From assembly GCA_036003845.1 (NCBI GenBank), contig DASYRX010000384.1, forward strand, positions 1-31,016: a stretch of DNA of 31,016 nucleotides, read 5' to 3'. Positions 15,666 to 24,390 of this stretch are shown here, piece after piece. Source of the stretch: DASYRX01 sp036003845 (lineage in GTDB: Bacteria > Gemmatimonadota > Gemmatimonadetes > Gemmatimonadales > Gemmatimonadaceae). The translations under genes and the position numbers were made by a program. The notes beneath the pieces are model-generated. The model was not told where the DNA came from. It did no database searches and saw only the letters and a program-made list of their open reading frames with translations. Within the stretch, counting starts at the first letter, position 1. The number at the start of each line of letters is the position of its first letter.

Positions 15666-16973
15666 TTAGCGCGCCGCGCTCGGTCGCCCCCCTATCGCGC
15701 CCTGCCTAACCATTACGCGCTGTCCACCCACAGTCGGCAGCGGCATCGTTGCCTTCGGGTCCTTCATGTCCGGGTGCGATCCCTCGGCGTGCTCGTGCTC
15801 GACAGGCGTGTGCTGCGTCCACGCGACCGTCAGCGTATCGCTCCTGAGCGTGAGAACAGGGAACATCCCGGCCGCATTGTTGTCGCTCACGCTGATTGTG
15901 TCGCCGAACGACGTTCCGGCGTCGTGCGAGACGCGCAGCATAACGCGAGGGAGCGTGCGGCTCGCGCCCGCATCGTCCCAAACCGCCGCCACGATCTGAT
16001 TCCTGCCAAGCGCGAGCTGCACGTGCGCCGGACGTACCAACTGTTCCGTGCTGAGCGCGATCGCTGGCCCGAAGTGAGCGCCGTCATCCGAGCGCGCGTA
16101 GTAGACCCCTTCGTGGTCCTTGGCACCTGTCCACCACGCGATGTGCAGGCGGCCCGCGGAATCCGTGAGCATCGACGGGCCCGCGTGCGGGCAGCCATCG
16201 ATGATGAAGTTGTCGGCGTGAACTTCCTTCGGCGTCGTCCACGTTTGCCCTTTGTCGTGCGACGTTGCGACCACCACGTCGCGCACGTTGCCAGGCGCCA
16301 CCGAACGCCATGCGAGATACAGCGTCCCGTCGCGCGCAGTGGCGATCGCTGTGCGGCAGCAGGGACAGGCCTCCTCCGGCGCTACTCGCACAGCCTTACT
16401 CCAGGAGACTCCGCCGTCGCTAGACCGCGTTAGGTAGGTCCCGGACTTGGACTCGTCGCTCGACTCGAGCCACGCGACATAGATCGTGCCGTCTTGCGCG
16501 ACGTGCATCGCGTGAAAGTTGCGCGATCCAGGAATCGAGTCGCTCGCCACAGTGCGCGGAGCGTTCCATGACTTCCCACGATCCGACGACGAAGCGAAAC
16601 GGAGCGTCGTGAACGGGAACCGCCGGCCCGGTATGACCTTTCCAACCGCGTACAGCGCGTACAGCGTGCTGTCGCCGTTTGGTGCGTACCCGACCTTGGG
16701 CGGCGCCTCGCCATGCGGCTCGATTCCCCCTAACGAGTCGCGCAGCTCGGACACCGGCCCGTCGTTCGTCGAGACATACAGGCGTCCGTCGCTGCCGCCG
16801 CCCGGCGCGGAGATCCAGGCAACCGTGCGGGCGCCGCCGGGCGACAACGCGATCATCGGGGCCGCACCGACATCGGTGCCGGCGTTGAGCAGCTCGGTGC
16901 TACCTAACGCCACGCGCGGGACGCGGCTGCACCCCGCCGCCAGCCCGATCAGAATGAACAACAGGCGTCGCAT
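15666..16973 (-). CDS. Lipoprotein with sialidase-like Asp-box repeats and CPCC motif
   Basis: The 435-residue product has a lipobox (LAAGC, Cys15). Asp-box repeats S-x-D-x-G-x-S/T-W recur (SSDRGKSW, SSDGGVSW, SHDKGQTW), so it is a six-bladed propeller of the sialidase type. The sialidase name describes the fold and does not establish activity. Unusual are EEACPCCRT (Cys203, 205, 206), DGCPHAGPS (Cys261) and a His/Met/acid-rich segment EHEHAEGSHPDM (392-403), all apt for metal binding. The ATG lies 8 bases after the stop of the TonB receptor gene, so the two are probably cotranscribed. I infer an outer-membrane-linked partner of that receptor. Confidence 0.8.
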   Translation of the reverse strand: MRRLLFILIGLAAGCSRVPRVALGSTELLNAGTDVGAAPMIALSPGGARTVAWISAPGGGSDGRLYVSTNDGPVSELRDSLGGIEPHGEAPPKVGYAPNGDSTLYALYAVGKVIPGRRFPFTTLRFASSSDRGKSWNAPRTVASDSIPGSRNFHAMHVAQDGTIYVAWLESSDESKSGTYLTRSSDGGVSWSKAVRVAPEEACPCCRTAIATARDGTLYLAWRSVAPGNVRDVVVATSHDKGQTWTTPKEVHADNFIIDGCPHAGPSMLTDSAGRLHIAWWTGAKDHEGVYYARSDDGAHFGPAIALSTEQLVRPAHVQLALGRNQIVAAVWDDAGASRTLPRVMLRVSHDAGTSFGDTISVSDNNAAGMFPVLTLRSDTLTVAWTQHTPVEHEHAEGSHPDMKDPKATMPLPTVGGQRVMVRQGAIGGRPSAAR

Positions 16974-16981
16974 GGATGTCT

Positions 16982-19330
16982 CTACTGCTGCCAGGACCAG
17001 CGCAAACCAGCATACACCGTGCGCGGATTCCCAGGCGTGAATTGTTCGCGCGTGAAGGCGCTGTACGTCACGATCTCGGCGTAGCGCTTGTCGGCGAGAT
17101 TCGTGACGCGCGCAAAGACTTCACCGCCGCGGCGCACGCGGTAGTTCGCGTGCAGCGTCCAGAGATCGAAGCCGTCGTACTTGCGCGTGTTCTCCGGGTC
17201 CATGAAATAGCGTCCCGTGTGCGACCACTCGGCGGCGAGACGCCCGCCGTTGAGCAGGTGCGGCGACCAGCTGAGCAAGGCATTGCCTAACGTGGATGGA
17301 GCCACTTCGATCGTGCGACCGGCATAGCTCACGTTGCGCGTCTGCACCGGTATTACCCAGTCGACGTACTTTTGCTTGGACGCGCTCCACGCCAGGTCCA
17401 ATCGCAGATCAGCGCCGAGCGCGGCGCCAGTAGCCGTTTCGATCCCGTGGTGCCGTGTCGCGCCCGCGTTCGATGTGGTTCGGATTCCGTTGGGATCCAG
17501 CACGCTCAAAATGTCGTTCTCGATGCGCATGTCGTACGCCGATACTTGATAGAGCACACGGCCGGCGAGCGTTCCGCGCACGCCAACTTCGGCGCTCTGT
17601 GCAGTAACAGGATCGAGGCCGACGGTGTTGAGATTCGAACCTTGCTGGAACAGCTGGCTCTGTGCCGGAGCACGGAAGCCCTCGCGATAGGACGCGTACA
17701 CGTTCACGTCCTTATTCACGTCAAACGTTAGGCCAATTTTCGGACTCCAACGCGCGAACGAGAGTGTCGTATCAGCCGGACGGCGCCAACGGCCGGTTGC
17801 AAGTGGTGTCAGTAGGTTGTTGTAGTCGTAGCCGCTGTGGTCGTAGCGCAATCCCGCATCCAGGCGCAGCCGCGATAGCGGGGATACCTCGACGTGCACG
17901 TAGGGAGACGTTTGGAAGTACGTGACGTCGTAGTCGTAGTGTGTTGCGGTCTTCGTATAGGTCGTCCAGGCGCTATCCGGTCCTGTTTTGACAGCTTCGA
18001 TGCCATCGGAACGCGCACGGCCTGGCGAGTAATCCAGGTCGACGCCGATGATGACGCGCATGCGTGCAGGCGCAAAGTCACGTCGATACTTCGCGAGCAC
18101 GCCTAACGAACTATTTCGCGTATCCCAGACCTCCGGATCGAAGGTGAGCTGCCAGTTGGGAAGGAGGCCGAGCACGTTACGGCGCGCAAATGGCGTAACG
18201 CTCCAGAGAGCTGAACCGTGCGCGAGCTCCACGGCTGTGGACCAGCGAAATGCGCGCACGTCGCGGAAAGCGATCGGCGATCGATTGAGCTCCGGCCGCA
18301 GATTGAAGTCGCTGGTGGGCAGCGCGACGACATCGCGCTGATCGACGCTCGTCGCCGTGATGACTGTCTTGAACGAGAGGCTGCCGGCAATCGCATCGTG
18401 CCGCAGGGTCGCGCTCCACCGCTCGTACGGCGCGTTCTGCTTGAAGCCGTCTGCCCGCGTCAGGTTGAGATCCGCGCGCAGTCCCTGCGATCCGTGCGTG
18501 AAGCCACCAGTTCCAAGCAGACGCCGGTAACCATATCCACCGACCTCGCTCGTTAGGTCGAGCGAAGGCGTCGCCGGCGCTGGTCGCGTCAGCACGTTGA
18601 TCACGCCACCGATTGCGTCGCTGCCATGCAGGGCCGTTCCTGGCCCCTTCAGCACCTCCATCCCGCCAGCCTGCGGCAGGTTGACCTCGTACAGCGCGTT
18701 GTGGTTGAAGAAGCCTGTGGAGCGAGTCGGCACGCCGTCCTCGAGGTAGAGGTAGAGTGGCTTGGTCGTGATCGGCTGTCGGATGGCGGTGCTGTGGCCT
18801 TCGCCAGACAGCTGCGAGATGTGCACGCCCGGGATTCGCTGCGCGATCGCGGCAGGATGCGCCGCGCGTGACTCACGGATCTCGGTGCCGTCCAGCGCAC
18901 CGATCGTGACGGAGCTTTCGCGTTGGTTCTGCGCTTCGCGCGTGCCGCTCACGACCACACGAGCGATGACTTGAACAGTCGCTTCCAGCGACACGTCTAC
19001 GCGCGTATCGGCTCCGGGCCGCGCGTTGACGTCGACGGAGCGCGGTGCATAGCCCAAACGCTGAATCGTTAGGGTAGCGCTTCCCGCCGGTAGTCCCGCA
19101 AGAACCCACTTGCCTTCAGCATCGGACTGCCCTCGACGGCCGCTGCCGCGAATTGTGACAGCGGCATCGGGAATCGCGGCGCCGGTTTTCGCGTCGCGGA
19201 TCGTGCCGAGCAATCTCGCTGTTTGCTGCGCCCGAACGTCCGCCGCGAGGGAAAAGAAGAGTAGAGATGTGACCGCAAGGCGCAGCCAATCGCGCGTGCG
19301 CGGCGTAAGGCTTACGAATGTGAGAGACAT
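16982..19330 (-). CDS. TonB-dependent outer-membrane receptor
   Basis: The 782-residue protein has a signal peptide ending near ADVRAQQ (residues 30-36), a carboxypeptidase-regulatory-like domain (about 38-115), a plug domain with IPGVHISQLSG and the conserved MEVLKGPGTALHGSDAIGGV block, and then a 22-strand-type barrel with alternating aromatic strands to a final VYAGLRWSW strand. It imports a ligand with energy from TonB/ExbBD, which are not in the window. The next gene is a lipoprotein with a Cys/His motif and the preceding one a Cys/His-rich exported protein, so a metal or metal chelate is a plausible ligand. Five heptamers inside the gene encode only LG (via TTA) or LT (via CTA). Confidence 0.93.
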   Translation of the reverse strand: MSLTFVSLTPRTRDWLRLAVTSLLFFSLAADVRAQQTARLLGTIRDAKTGAAIPDAAVTIRGSGRRGQSDAEGKWVLAGLPAGSATLTIQRLGYAPRSVDVNARPGADTRVDVSLEATVQVIARVVVSGTREAQNQRESSVTIGALDGTEIRESRAAHPAAIAQRIPGVHISQLSGEGHSTAIRQPITTKPLYLYLEDGVPTRSTGFFNHNALYEVNLPQAGGMEVLKGPGTALHGSDAIGGVINVLTRPAPATPSLDLTSEVGGYGYRRLLGTGGFTHGSQGLRADLNLTRADGFKQNAPYERWSATLRHDAIAGSLSFKTVITATSVDQRDVVALPTSDFNLRPELNRSPIAFRDVRAFRWSTAVELAHGSALWSVTPFARRNVLGLLPNWQLTFDPEVWDTRNSSLGVLAKYRRDFAPARMRVIIGVDLDYSPGRARSDGIEAVKTGPDSAWTTYTKTATHYDYDVTYFQTSPYVHVEVSPLSRLRLDAGLRYDHSGYDYNNLLTPLATGRWRRPADTTLSFARWSPKIGLTFDVNKDVNVYASYREGFRAPAQSQLFQQGSNLNTVGLDPVTAQSAEVGVRGTLAGRVLYQVSAYDMRIENDILSVLDPNGIRTTSNAGATRHHGIETATGAALGADLRLDLAWSASKQKYVDWVIPVQTRNVSYAGRTIEVAPSTLGNALLSWSPHLLNGGRLAAEWSHTGRYFMDPENTRKYDGFDLWTLHANYRVRRGGEVFARVTNLADKRYAEIVTYSAFTREQFTPGNPRTVYAGLRWSWQQ

Positions 19331-19446
19331 TGTTGCATCCAGTGGGCCGGAGTAGGCGGAATGCCGCGCGATTGTCGCACGGCGTCGATCCCACTGCCTA
19401 ACGCGAACTGCCAGGCCGAGCGGCGCTGACAGCGGTGGCTAGTGCG

Positions 19447-19848
19447 TTAGGCTACGGATGCCGGTGGGGCGGTGGAGCAGGGGAGAGCGTACGCGGGACG
19501 CTCAACTGGCGTCAGCTGCTGGGCGCTCGGTGCTGTAACGGCTCGCTGCGCGACAACCGATGCAGGCGCAAAGCGCGGAAGCGCAACCGTGAGAGCGCCG
19601 GCGCCGCACTGCGGGCCGGGGCAACAGCACTGCTCCGCGTGCCCCTTACCTTTGCTCTGCTCGGAATGACCCGCGGCGTGGTGCTGGGTGCGATCACCCG
19701 CACGATGGTGCTGCGCCGCGGCGGCGGTTCGAATCCCTGCTTTGGCCGAATGCGTGGGGCAGGGGTGGATCGCCTGTGGGACGCCCAGGTACAGCGCGAA
19801 CCACAGGGTAAACATCGCTGCGACAACTCGGCGGGCCGAACCACGCAT
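19447..19848 (-). CDS. Small Cys/His-rich exported protein
   Basis: The 133-residue product has a basic start and a hydrophobic segment (VVAAMFTLWFALYLGVP, residues 8-24), so it is exported or anchored in the membrane. The middle is rich in His (28, 33, 47, 48, 56, 57, 61, 70) and has a CCC...C cluster (74-76, 81), a layout suited to binding a soft metal such as copper. The remainder is Ala/Pro-rich. I know of no exact family. It precedes the TonB receptor by 116 bases on the same strand, which suggests a shared unit. The TAA stop lies in a heptamer copy (19445-19451), as for three other genes here, which supports its being real. Confidence 0.65.
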   Translation of the reverse strand: MRGSARRVVAAMFTLWFALYLGVPQAIHPCPTHSAKAGIRTAAAAQHHRAGDRTQHHAAGHSEQSKGKGHAEQCCCPGPQCGAGALTVALPRFAPASVVAQRAVTAPSAQQLTPVERPAYALPCSTAPPASVA

Positions 19849-19987
19849 GGCTTCAACTTAGATAGCTTCCGGCGGGAGTCGCAAGAACGCGGACTGTCGA
19901 GAATGGGTGAGCCGGCCAGTCCGTTGACGTACGTCAGCGTGTCGAGCGATCTTCCCGTTAGGCAATTCGCGGATCGGAGAGACTGCT

Positions 19988-20521
19988 TTGTCGTCGAATC
20001 ACTTACAAGTACGCCGTGGGCGCGCATCGGATGCCGCGGCCCTCGCCGCGTTCGCCGAGCGTACGTTCTCCGAGACGTTTGCCGCCGCCAATCGACCGGA
20101 AGACATTGAGGCGTATCTGCCGACAGCCTACGGTGCAGGCCTGCAGGAGATCGAGCTCGCCGATCCGGACATCATCACGCTGATAATCGCCGACGGTGAG
20201 ACTCTCGCTGCATACGCGCAGGTGCGACGCGGACAAGCACCGGCATGCGTGCAAGGCTCCGCGCCAGTCGAGCTGTGGCGCTTCTACGTCGACAAGCCTT
20301 TCCACGGACATGGCCTCGCCCAGCAGCTCATGGCGGCAGCACACGCCGCGGCGCTCGAGCTGGGCGGCCGTACGCTCTGGTTAGGCGTTTGGGAGCGAAA
20401 CGAGCGCGCCATCGCGTTTTACACAAAGGCTGGTTTCAGTTTCGTCGGAAGCCACGACTTCTGGGTTGGCTCCGATCGACAGACCGACAACATCATGGTG
20501 ACCGCCGTGAGGCATCCGTGA
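19988..20521 (+). CDS. GNAT-family N-acetyltransferase
   Basis: The 177-residue protein shows the GNAT fold: LQVRRGRASDAAALAAFA at the start, the core strand VELWRFYVDKPFHGHGLAQQL with the acetyl-CoA loop (GHGLA, 107-111), and motif B-like LWLGVWERNERAIAFYTKAGF. It would move an acetyl group from acetyl-CoA to an unknown amine. The start is TTG at 19988, preceded by a GGAGAG ribosome site at 19976-19981; the residues directly after it already match the family's start. The stop overlaps the start of the next gene (GTGA), so the two are coupled. Confidence 0.9.
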   Translation: MSSNHLQVRRGRASDAAALAAFAERTFSETFAAANRPEDIEAYLPTAYGAGLQEIELADPDIITLIIADGETLAAYAQVRRGQAPACVQGSAPVELWRFYVDKPFHGHGLAQQLMAAAHAAALELGGRTLWLGVWERNERAIAFYTKAGFSFVGSHDFWVGSDRQTDNIMVTAVRHP

Positions 20522-20853
20522 TTGCACGCGTGTGGGCGGCGCAGACGACGTCGGGGCAGCTGCCGGCTTACCTCGAGCATCTACGCTCGAGCGTGTTACC
20601 TGGACTGCAGGGCCTCGACGGTTACAGTGGCGTGACAGTTCTCGATCGACCGCTCAGCGAGGGCATCGAGGTCATTGTCATCACGTACTGGCGATCGATC
20701 GACGTGATCCGTGGATTCGCAGGCGCCGACGTCGAGAAGGCCGTTGTGGCAAAGGAAGCGGCCGTGCTGCTCTCGCGCTTCGACGATCGCGTTAGGCATT
20801 ACGTCGTCGCCTACACCGACAGTAGCGCCGAGCCCTCGCGTCCGAAGCCGTAA
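20518..20853 (+). CDS. ABM-like (antibiotic biosynthesis monooxygenase fold) protein
   Basis: From a GTG at 20518, which overlaps the TGA of the acetyltransferase gene, a 111-residue frame runs to TAA. It reads IARVWAAQTTSGQLPAYLEH, then a LPGLQGLDGYSGVTVL strand, VIVITYWRS, and a final HYVVAYTDS strand, the dimeric ferredoxin-like pattern of the ABM and Dabb families. Proteins of this fold include quinol and haem oxygenases as well as proteins with no known activity. A longer open frame entering from the left is the shadow of the acetyltransferase gene, so the overlapping GTG is preferred. Overlap implies co-expression, but no joint pathway is evident. Confidence 0.8.
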   Translation: MIARVWAAQTTSGQLPAYLEHLRSSVLPGLQGLDGYSGVTVLDRPLSEGIEVIVITYWRSIDVIRGFAGADVEKAVVAKEAAVLLSRFDDRVRHYVVAYTDSSAEPSRPKP

Positions 20854-20854
20854 A

Positions 20855-20902
20855 TTGCAACAGCTGAATTTGCCGCTGATTTTCGCGGATCGGCTGTTAC
20901 AA
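20855..20902. terminator. Inverted repeat between convergent genes, possible terminator
   Basis: TTGCAACAGC (20855-20864) and GCTGTTACAA (20893-20902) pair with one mismatch around a 28-base centre containing CGCGGAT. It lies directly after the TAA of the ABM-like gene and before the end of the convergent Asp-box gene. No strong T-run follows, so function as an intrinsic terminator is uncertain. Confidence 0.4.
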
Positions 20903-20961
20903 AACGGTCAGTTTCCGCGTGAACCCGGCCAAATCCACGGCAAATATGCTGGTTCCCCGCG

Positions 20962-23900
20962 CTACATGATTGTTCGGCCGCCCACGAGCACGTGCGGCGT
21001 GTTCTTGAGCAGCTCATTCAGCTTGGCGATGCGTCCGTTCACGATCGACTGCAGCTCGCCGCTCACAGCGCCTGTCTCGTCCACGAGCTCACGCTGTCGC
21101 GCGACTTGCGGATCCGTCGGACGGTTGTACGAGCGCATCACACTGCCGTATAGCGACTGCACTTCGTTCACGAGGCGCGGATACTGGCGGTAGCCAAGCC
21201 CCTGGACCGGCCTAACGAGCTTCTCATCGCGCAGTGCGCGCAGCTCCTTGAGTGCTGCTTCGGCTTCGGTGAGCGCTGTTTTGAGCGCTTGATCGCCGTT
21301 CGTGCCGGACGCACGACGCAACGTTTCAGTCAGGTTCGTGAGCTGGCGCATGAGATCGTTCGAGCGATCCACTATGCCGTTTACCTGAGAGCTCAAGTCG
21401 CGCAGAGCGAGCGACGCGTCGAGCTGCTGCTGCAAATCGGCCTGCGCGATCTGCGACCGCGGGTCGCCCTCGACGACGATGTTCTTCTTGAGCTCGGTGC
21501 CGCCTAACGTGAGCGTGACGGTGTACGTCCCCGGCACGACAGATGGACCGCCGCCACCGCCACCGAAGAATCCGCCGCCGCCGCCGCCCCCACCTCCGCC
21601 CGCGCCGCCAGCACCAGGACCGCCTGCAGCAGCGACCGGCGTGATCGGGCGCGGAGCGTCATAACGCAGATCCCAGACGATGCGATTCACGCCCGCTCGT
21701 GCGGCGCTGGCCGGCAGACGACGCACCTGCTTCCCCGCGGCGTCTGTGATCGTCGCGCGAACGGAGTCGCCGGCGTTCTTGCTGTAGTAATAGATGAGCG
21801 CTCCGTACGGAGGGTTCTCGCCGGCATAATGCTTCTGGCCCAGGTTGCCGTCGTTTGACCACATCACATAACGAGTGGCCGGCTTGACGTCGAACAAGTG
21901 CCCATTGGAGGCAAGCGCCTCGCCGAGCTGCTGTAACGGTGAGAGATCGTCGAGGATGAACAGCCCGCGGCCATGCGTCGCGATGACGAGCTCATTGTCG
22001 CGGCCATGCACGCGCAGATCGCGAACCGGAATGGCCCCGATGCCTAACCGCAAGGAGTACCAGCGCTCGCCACCGTTGAAGGAGACATACGGGCCAAACT
22101 CGGTGCCCAGATACAACACGTTCGGATTCTTCGGATCGTCGCGCACGACGTGAACCCAGCCGCGCGCGGGCAGGTTGCCAGTGATGCGCTTCCAGGTCTT
22201 GCCGAAGTCGCGCGTCACATAGGCATACGGCGCGTAGTCGTTTGTCTGCCAGTGGCTCGCCGCCACGTAGGCCGTGGCCACGTCGTGGTCCGACGCATGA
22301 ACAGTCGAGATCCACGCGTTAGGCGCGAGTCCCGGGATGTTCTTGACGACGTTGGTCCACGTTTTTCCACCGTCCTGTGTGACCTGCACGTTGCCGTCGT
22401 CGGACCCGGTCCAAACGACCTGCGGGTTCTTCGGCGATGGTGCAATCGACAACAGCGTCGAATGGAACTCGGCGGCTGTATTGTCGCGCACAATCGGGCC
22501 GCCGGAGTTCATCTGTTTTCTTTTGTCGTTCGTCGTTAGGTCCGGCGAGATCTGCTCCCAGGACTGTCCGAAGTTCGTGGTCTTGAACAGCACGTTGCCG
22601 CCGAAGTAGACCGTCTTCGGATCCTTGGGGTCCAAAGCGATGGGCGCGTTCCAGTTGAAGCGGAACTTGTGCGTGGCGAGCGAATCGCCGGCGCTGCCGA
22701 CGCGATTCGGATCAGGGTGGATCGAACGCGCATCACCTGTGCGCGTGTCCGTCACCACGATGTTGCCGCCCTGAGATGCCGTGTACACAAGCCACGGGCG
22801 CTCGACATCCGGCACGGCGAAGAAGCCGTCACCTCCACTCACCGTCACCCAATCCTTCTTGCGATTGCCCTCCTGCAACGTCGTCCGACTCGGTCCACAC
22901 CAGTGTCCATTATCCTGGAGACCACCGCAGATGTTGTACGGCTTCTGATTGTCGAGATTCAGGTGATAGAACTGCGCAAATGAGTACGTGTTGACGATCT
23001 CGAAATTGCGACCACCATCGTATGAGACCTGCCAGCCGCCATCGGAGCCGCTAATGACGTAATTCGGATCGGTCGGATCCATCCACAGTGCTTGATGATC
23101 GCCATGAACGTCGCGCGCGATCGTCTGGAACGTGCGTCCACCATCTTCCGACATGTACAGACTGCCCGACAGTGTGAAGACCTTGTTCGGATTCTTCGGG
23201 TCGACCCTAACGTCGCTGTAGTAGAACGGCCGGAAGTTGATGTTCGGGTCGCGGTTGACGGTTCGCCACGTCTCACCGCCGTCATCCGTGCGCCATAGCT
23301 CACCCTCGTCCTTCGTTTCAGAGATGACGTAGACCACGTCCGGATTCGCTCGGTGCACAGAGATGCCGATGCGATCCATATCGCCCTTGGGGAGGCCGCG
23401 TGTATTGCCCGCGCCGGACAACTTGGTCCACGTCGCGCCGCCATCATTTGACTTGTAAAGCGCGGTCTCGCCGGCACCGGAAGTGAAGTACCACGGGTAG
23501 CGCTGGTGGGTGTACATCCCGGCCCAGACGATGTTCGAGTTCGTAGGGTCGATATCGAGGTCGGAGCAGCCGGTGAGATCGTTCTTGTACAGGATCTTCT
23601 TCCAGGTCGCTCCGCCGTCCGTCGTCTTGAAGACACCGCGCTCCTCGTTAGGCCCCCAGGTGTGACCTAACGCGCAGACGTAAACGATGTTCGCGTCGCG
23701 CGGATCGATGCGCAGTCGGGCGATCTTGTCGGTCCCGTCCAGGCCGACGTACTTCCACGTCTTGCCGGCGTCGACAGACTTGTACACACCCATGCCGATC
23801 GACGCGCTGTTGCGCGGGTTGTTCTCGCCAGTGCCGACGTAAATGGTGTTCTGGTCACTCGCTGCGATCTGCAGGTCGCCGATCGAGCTGACCGGCAGAT

Positions 23901-24228
23901 CGTCGAAGAGCTGAGTGAACGTGATGCCGCCGTTCGTCGTTTTGAGCAGCCCGCCCGCAGCGGCTCCGACGTAGTACGTGCTCCGATCGCCAGGCACTCC
24001 CATAACCAGCGGAATGCGCCCGGCCTGATTCGCTGGTCCAATCGAGCGCCATCGCAGGTTCTTGAGCGCGTTGATCTCGGGCCCATCCACAAGTGACGCG
24101 ACAGGCGTCGCCGCTGCGGCTGGAACGTTGCGCTGGGCAGACAGCGTTGCAGGGATCGCTGCGAAGCTCGTTAGGGCAGCGCTACTGATAAACCGGCGAA
24201 ACCGGGGGTTCGAGCAAATCGAAGACAT
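20962..24228 (-). CDS. Exported sortilin/VPS10-like Asp-box propeller protein
   Basis: About 1088 residues from the ATG at 24228. That start has a GAGG ribosome site and a signal peptide (FRRFISSAALTSFAAIPATLSAQ); an upstream start would add 41 residues that do not look coding. The body holds about eleven Asp-box blades such as SVDAGKTW, TTDGGATW, SNDGGATW, TDDGGETW and TQDGGKTW, typical of the VPS10/sortilin-like ten-bladed propeller. After it come a strand-rich domain, a glycine tract (see 21541-21624) and a helical C-terminal domain. Such proteins are common in secreted sets of Gemmatimonadota and Acidobacteria but have no settled role. Eight heptamers lie inside. Glycoside hydrolase labels for this family rest on fold only. 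Confidence 0.88.
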   Translation of the reverse strand: MSSICSNPRFRRFISSAALTSFAAIPATLSAQRNVPAAAATPVASLVDGPEINALKNLRWRSIGPANQAGRIPLVMGVPGDRSTYYVGAAAGGLLKTTNGGITFTQLFDDLPVSSIGDLQIAASDQNTIYVGTGENNPRNSASIGMGVYKSVDAGKTWKYVGLDGTDKIARLRIDPRDANIVYVCALGHTWGPNEERGVFKTTDGGATWKKILYKNDLTGCSDLDIDPTNSNIVWAGMYTHQRYPWYFTSGAGETALYKSNDGGATWTKLSGAGNTRGLPKGDMDRIGISVHRANPDVVYVISETKDEGELWRTDDGGETWRTVNRDPNINFRPFYYSDVRVDPKNPNKVFTLSGSLYMSEDGGRTFQTIARDVHGDHQALWMDPTDPNYVISGSDGGWQVSYDGGRNFEIVNTYSFAQFYHLNLDNQKPYNICGGLQDNGHWCGPSRTTLQEGNRKKDWVTVSGGDGFFAVPDVERPWLVYTASQGGNIVVTDTRTGDARSIHPDPNRVGSAGDSLATHKFRFNWNAPIALDPKDPKTVYFGGNVLFKTTNFGQSWEQISPDLTTNDKRKQMNSGGPIVRDNTAAEFHSTLLSIAPSPKNPQVVWTGSDDGNVQVTQDGGKTWTNVVKNIPGLAPNAWISTVHASDHDVATAYVAASHWQTNDYAPYAYVTRDFGKTWKRITGNLPARGWVHVVRDDPKNPNVLYLGTEFGPYVSFNGGERWYSLRLGIGAIPVRDLRVHGRDNELVIATHGRGLFILDDLSPLQQLGEALASNGHLFDVKPATRYVMWSNDGNLGQKHYAGENPPYGALIYYYSKNAGDSVRATITDAAGKQVRRLPASAARAGVNRIVWDLRYDAPRPITPVAAAGGPGAGGAGGGGGGGGGGFFGGGGGGPSVVPGTYTVTLTLGGTELKKNIVVEGDPRSQIAQADLQQQLDASLALRDLSSQVNGIVDRSNDLMRQLTNLTETLRRASGTNGDQALKTALTEAEAALKELRALRDEKLVRPVQGLGYRQYPRLVNEVQSLYGSVMRSYNRPTDPQVARQRELVDETGAVSGELQSIVNGRIAKLNELLKNTPHVLVGGRTIM
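21541..21624 (-). repeat. Low-complexity glycine-coding CCG/CCA tract
   Basis: A run of CCGCCACCGCCG-type triplets encodes a glycine-rich linker with two short breaks (FF, and PG/AG pairs) within the sortilin-like protein. It separates the propeller part from the helical C-terminal domain. Triplet runs of this kind can vary in length between strains. Confidence 0.8.
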
Positions 24229-24336
24229 GCACGATCCTCGCGTAGGTGGGGAATCGAGGGCGGAAAGTACGACCGTGATGTGCGCGAGTGCTACGATGGG
24301 GCGCCCGCAATCGTTGTCCCTTAGGTGAAATAAAGA

Positions 24337-24366
24337 AACCGCCCGGACCATTTGGCCCAGGCGGTT
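24337..24366 (-). terminator. Strong intrinsic terminator of the subtilisin-like gene
   Basis: On the minus strand a 13-pair stem (AACCGCCTGGGCC with GGTCCGGGCGGTT, two G-T pairs) with an AAAT loop is followed by TTTCTTTATTT. It starts 24 bases after the stop codon at 24391 and lies before the start of the next minus-strand gene, so it separates the two. Confidence 0.92.
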
Positions 24367-24390
24367 GCTGCTTCTCTGCCGAGAACGCGC

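Noticed and set aside
20245..20517. Extended frame in front of the ABM-like gene
   Set aside because: It is the out-of-frame shadow of the acetyltransferase gene; the overlapping GTG at 20518 fits the family start.
21541..21624. GC-rich triplet run as a CRISPR or regulatory repeat
   Set aside because: It is an in-frame glycine-coding tract with no spacers.
24229..24351. 41-residue N-terminal extension of the sortilin-like protein
   Set aside because: The ATG at 24228 has a ribosome site and is followed by a proper signal peptide; the extension has neither.
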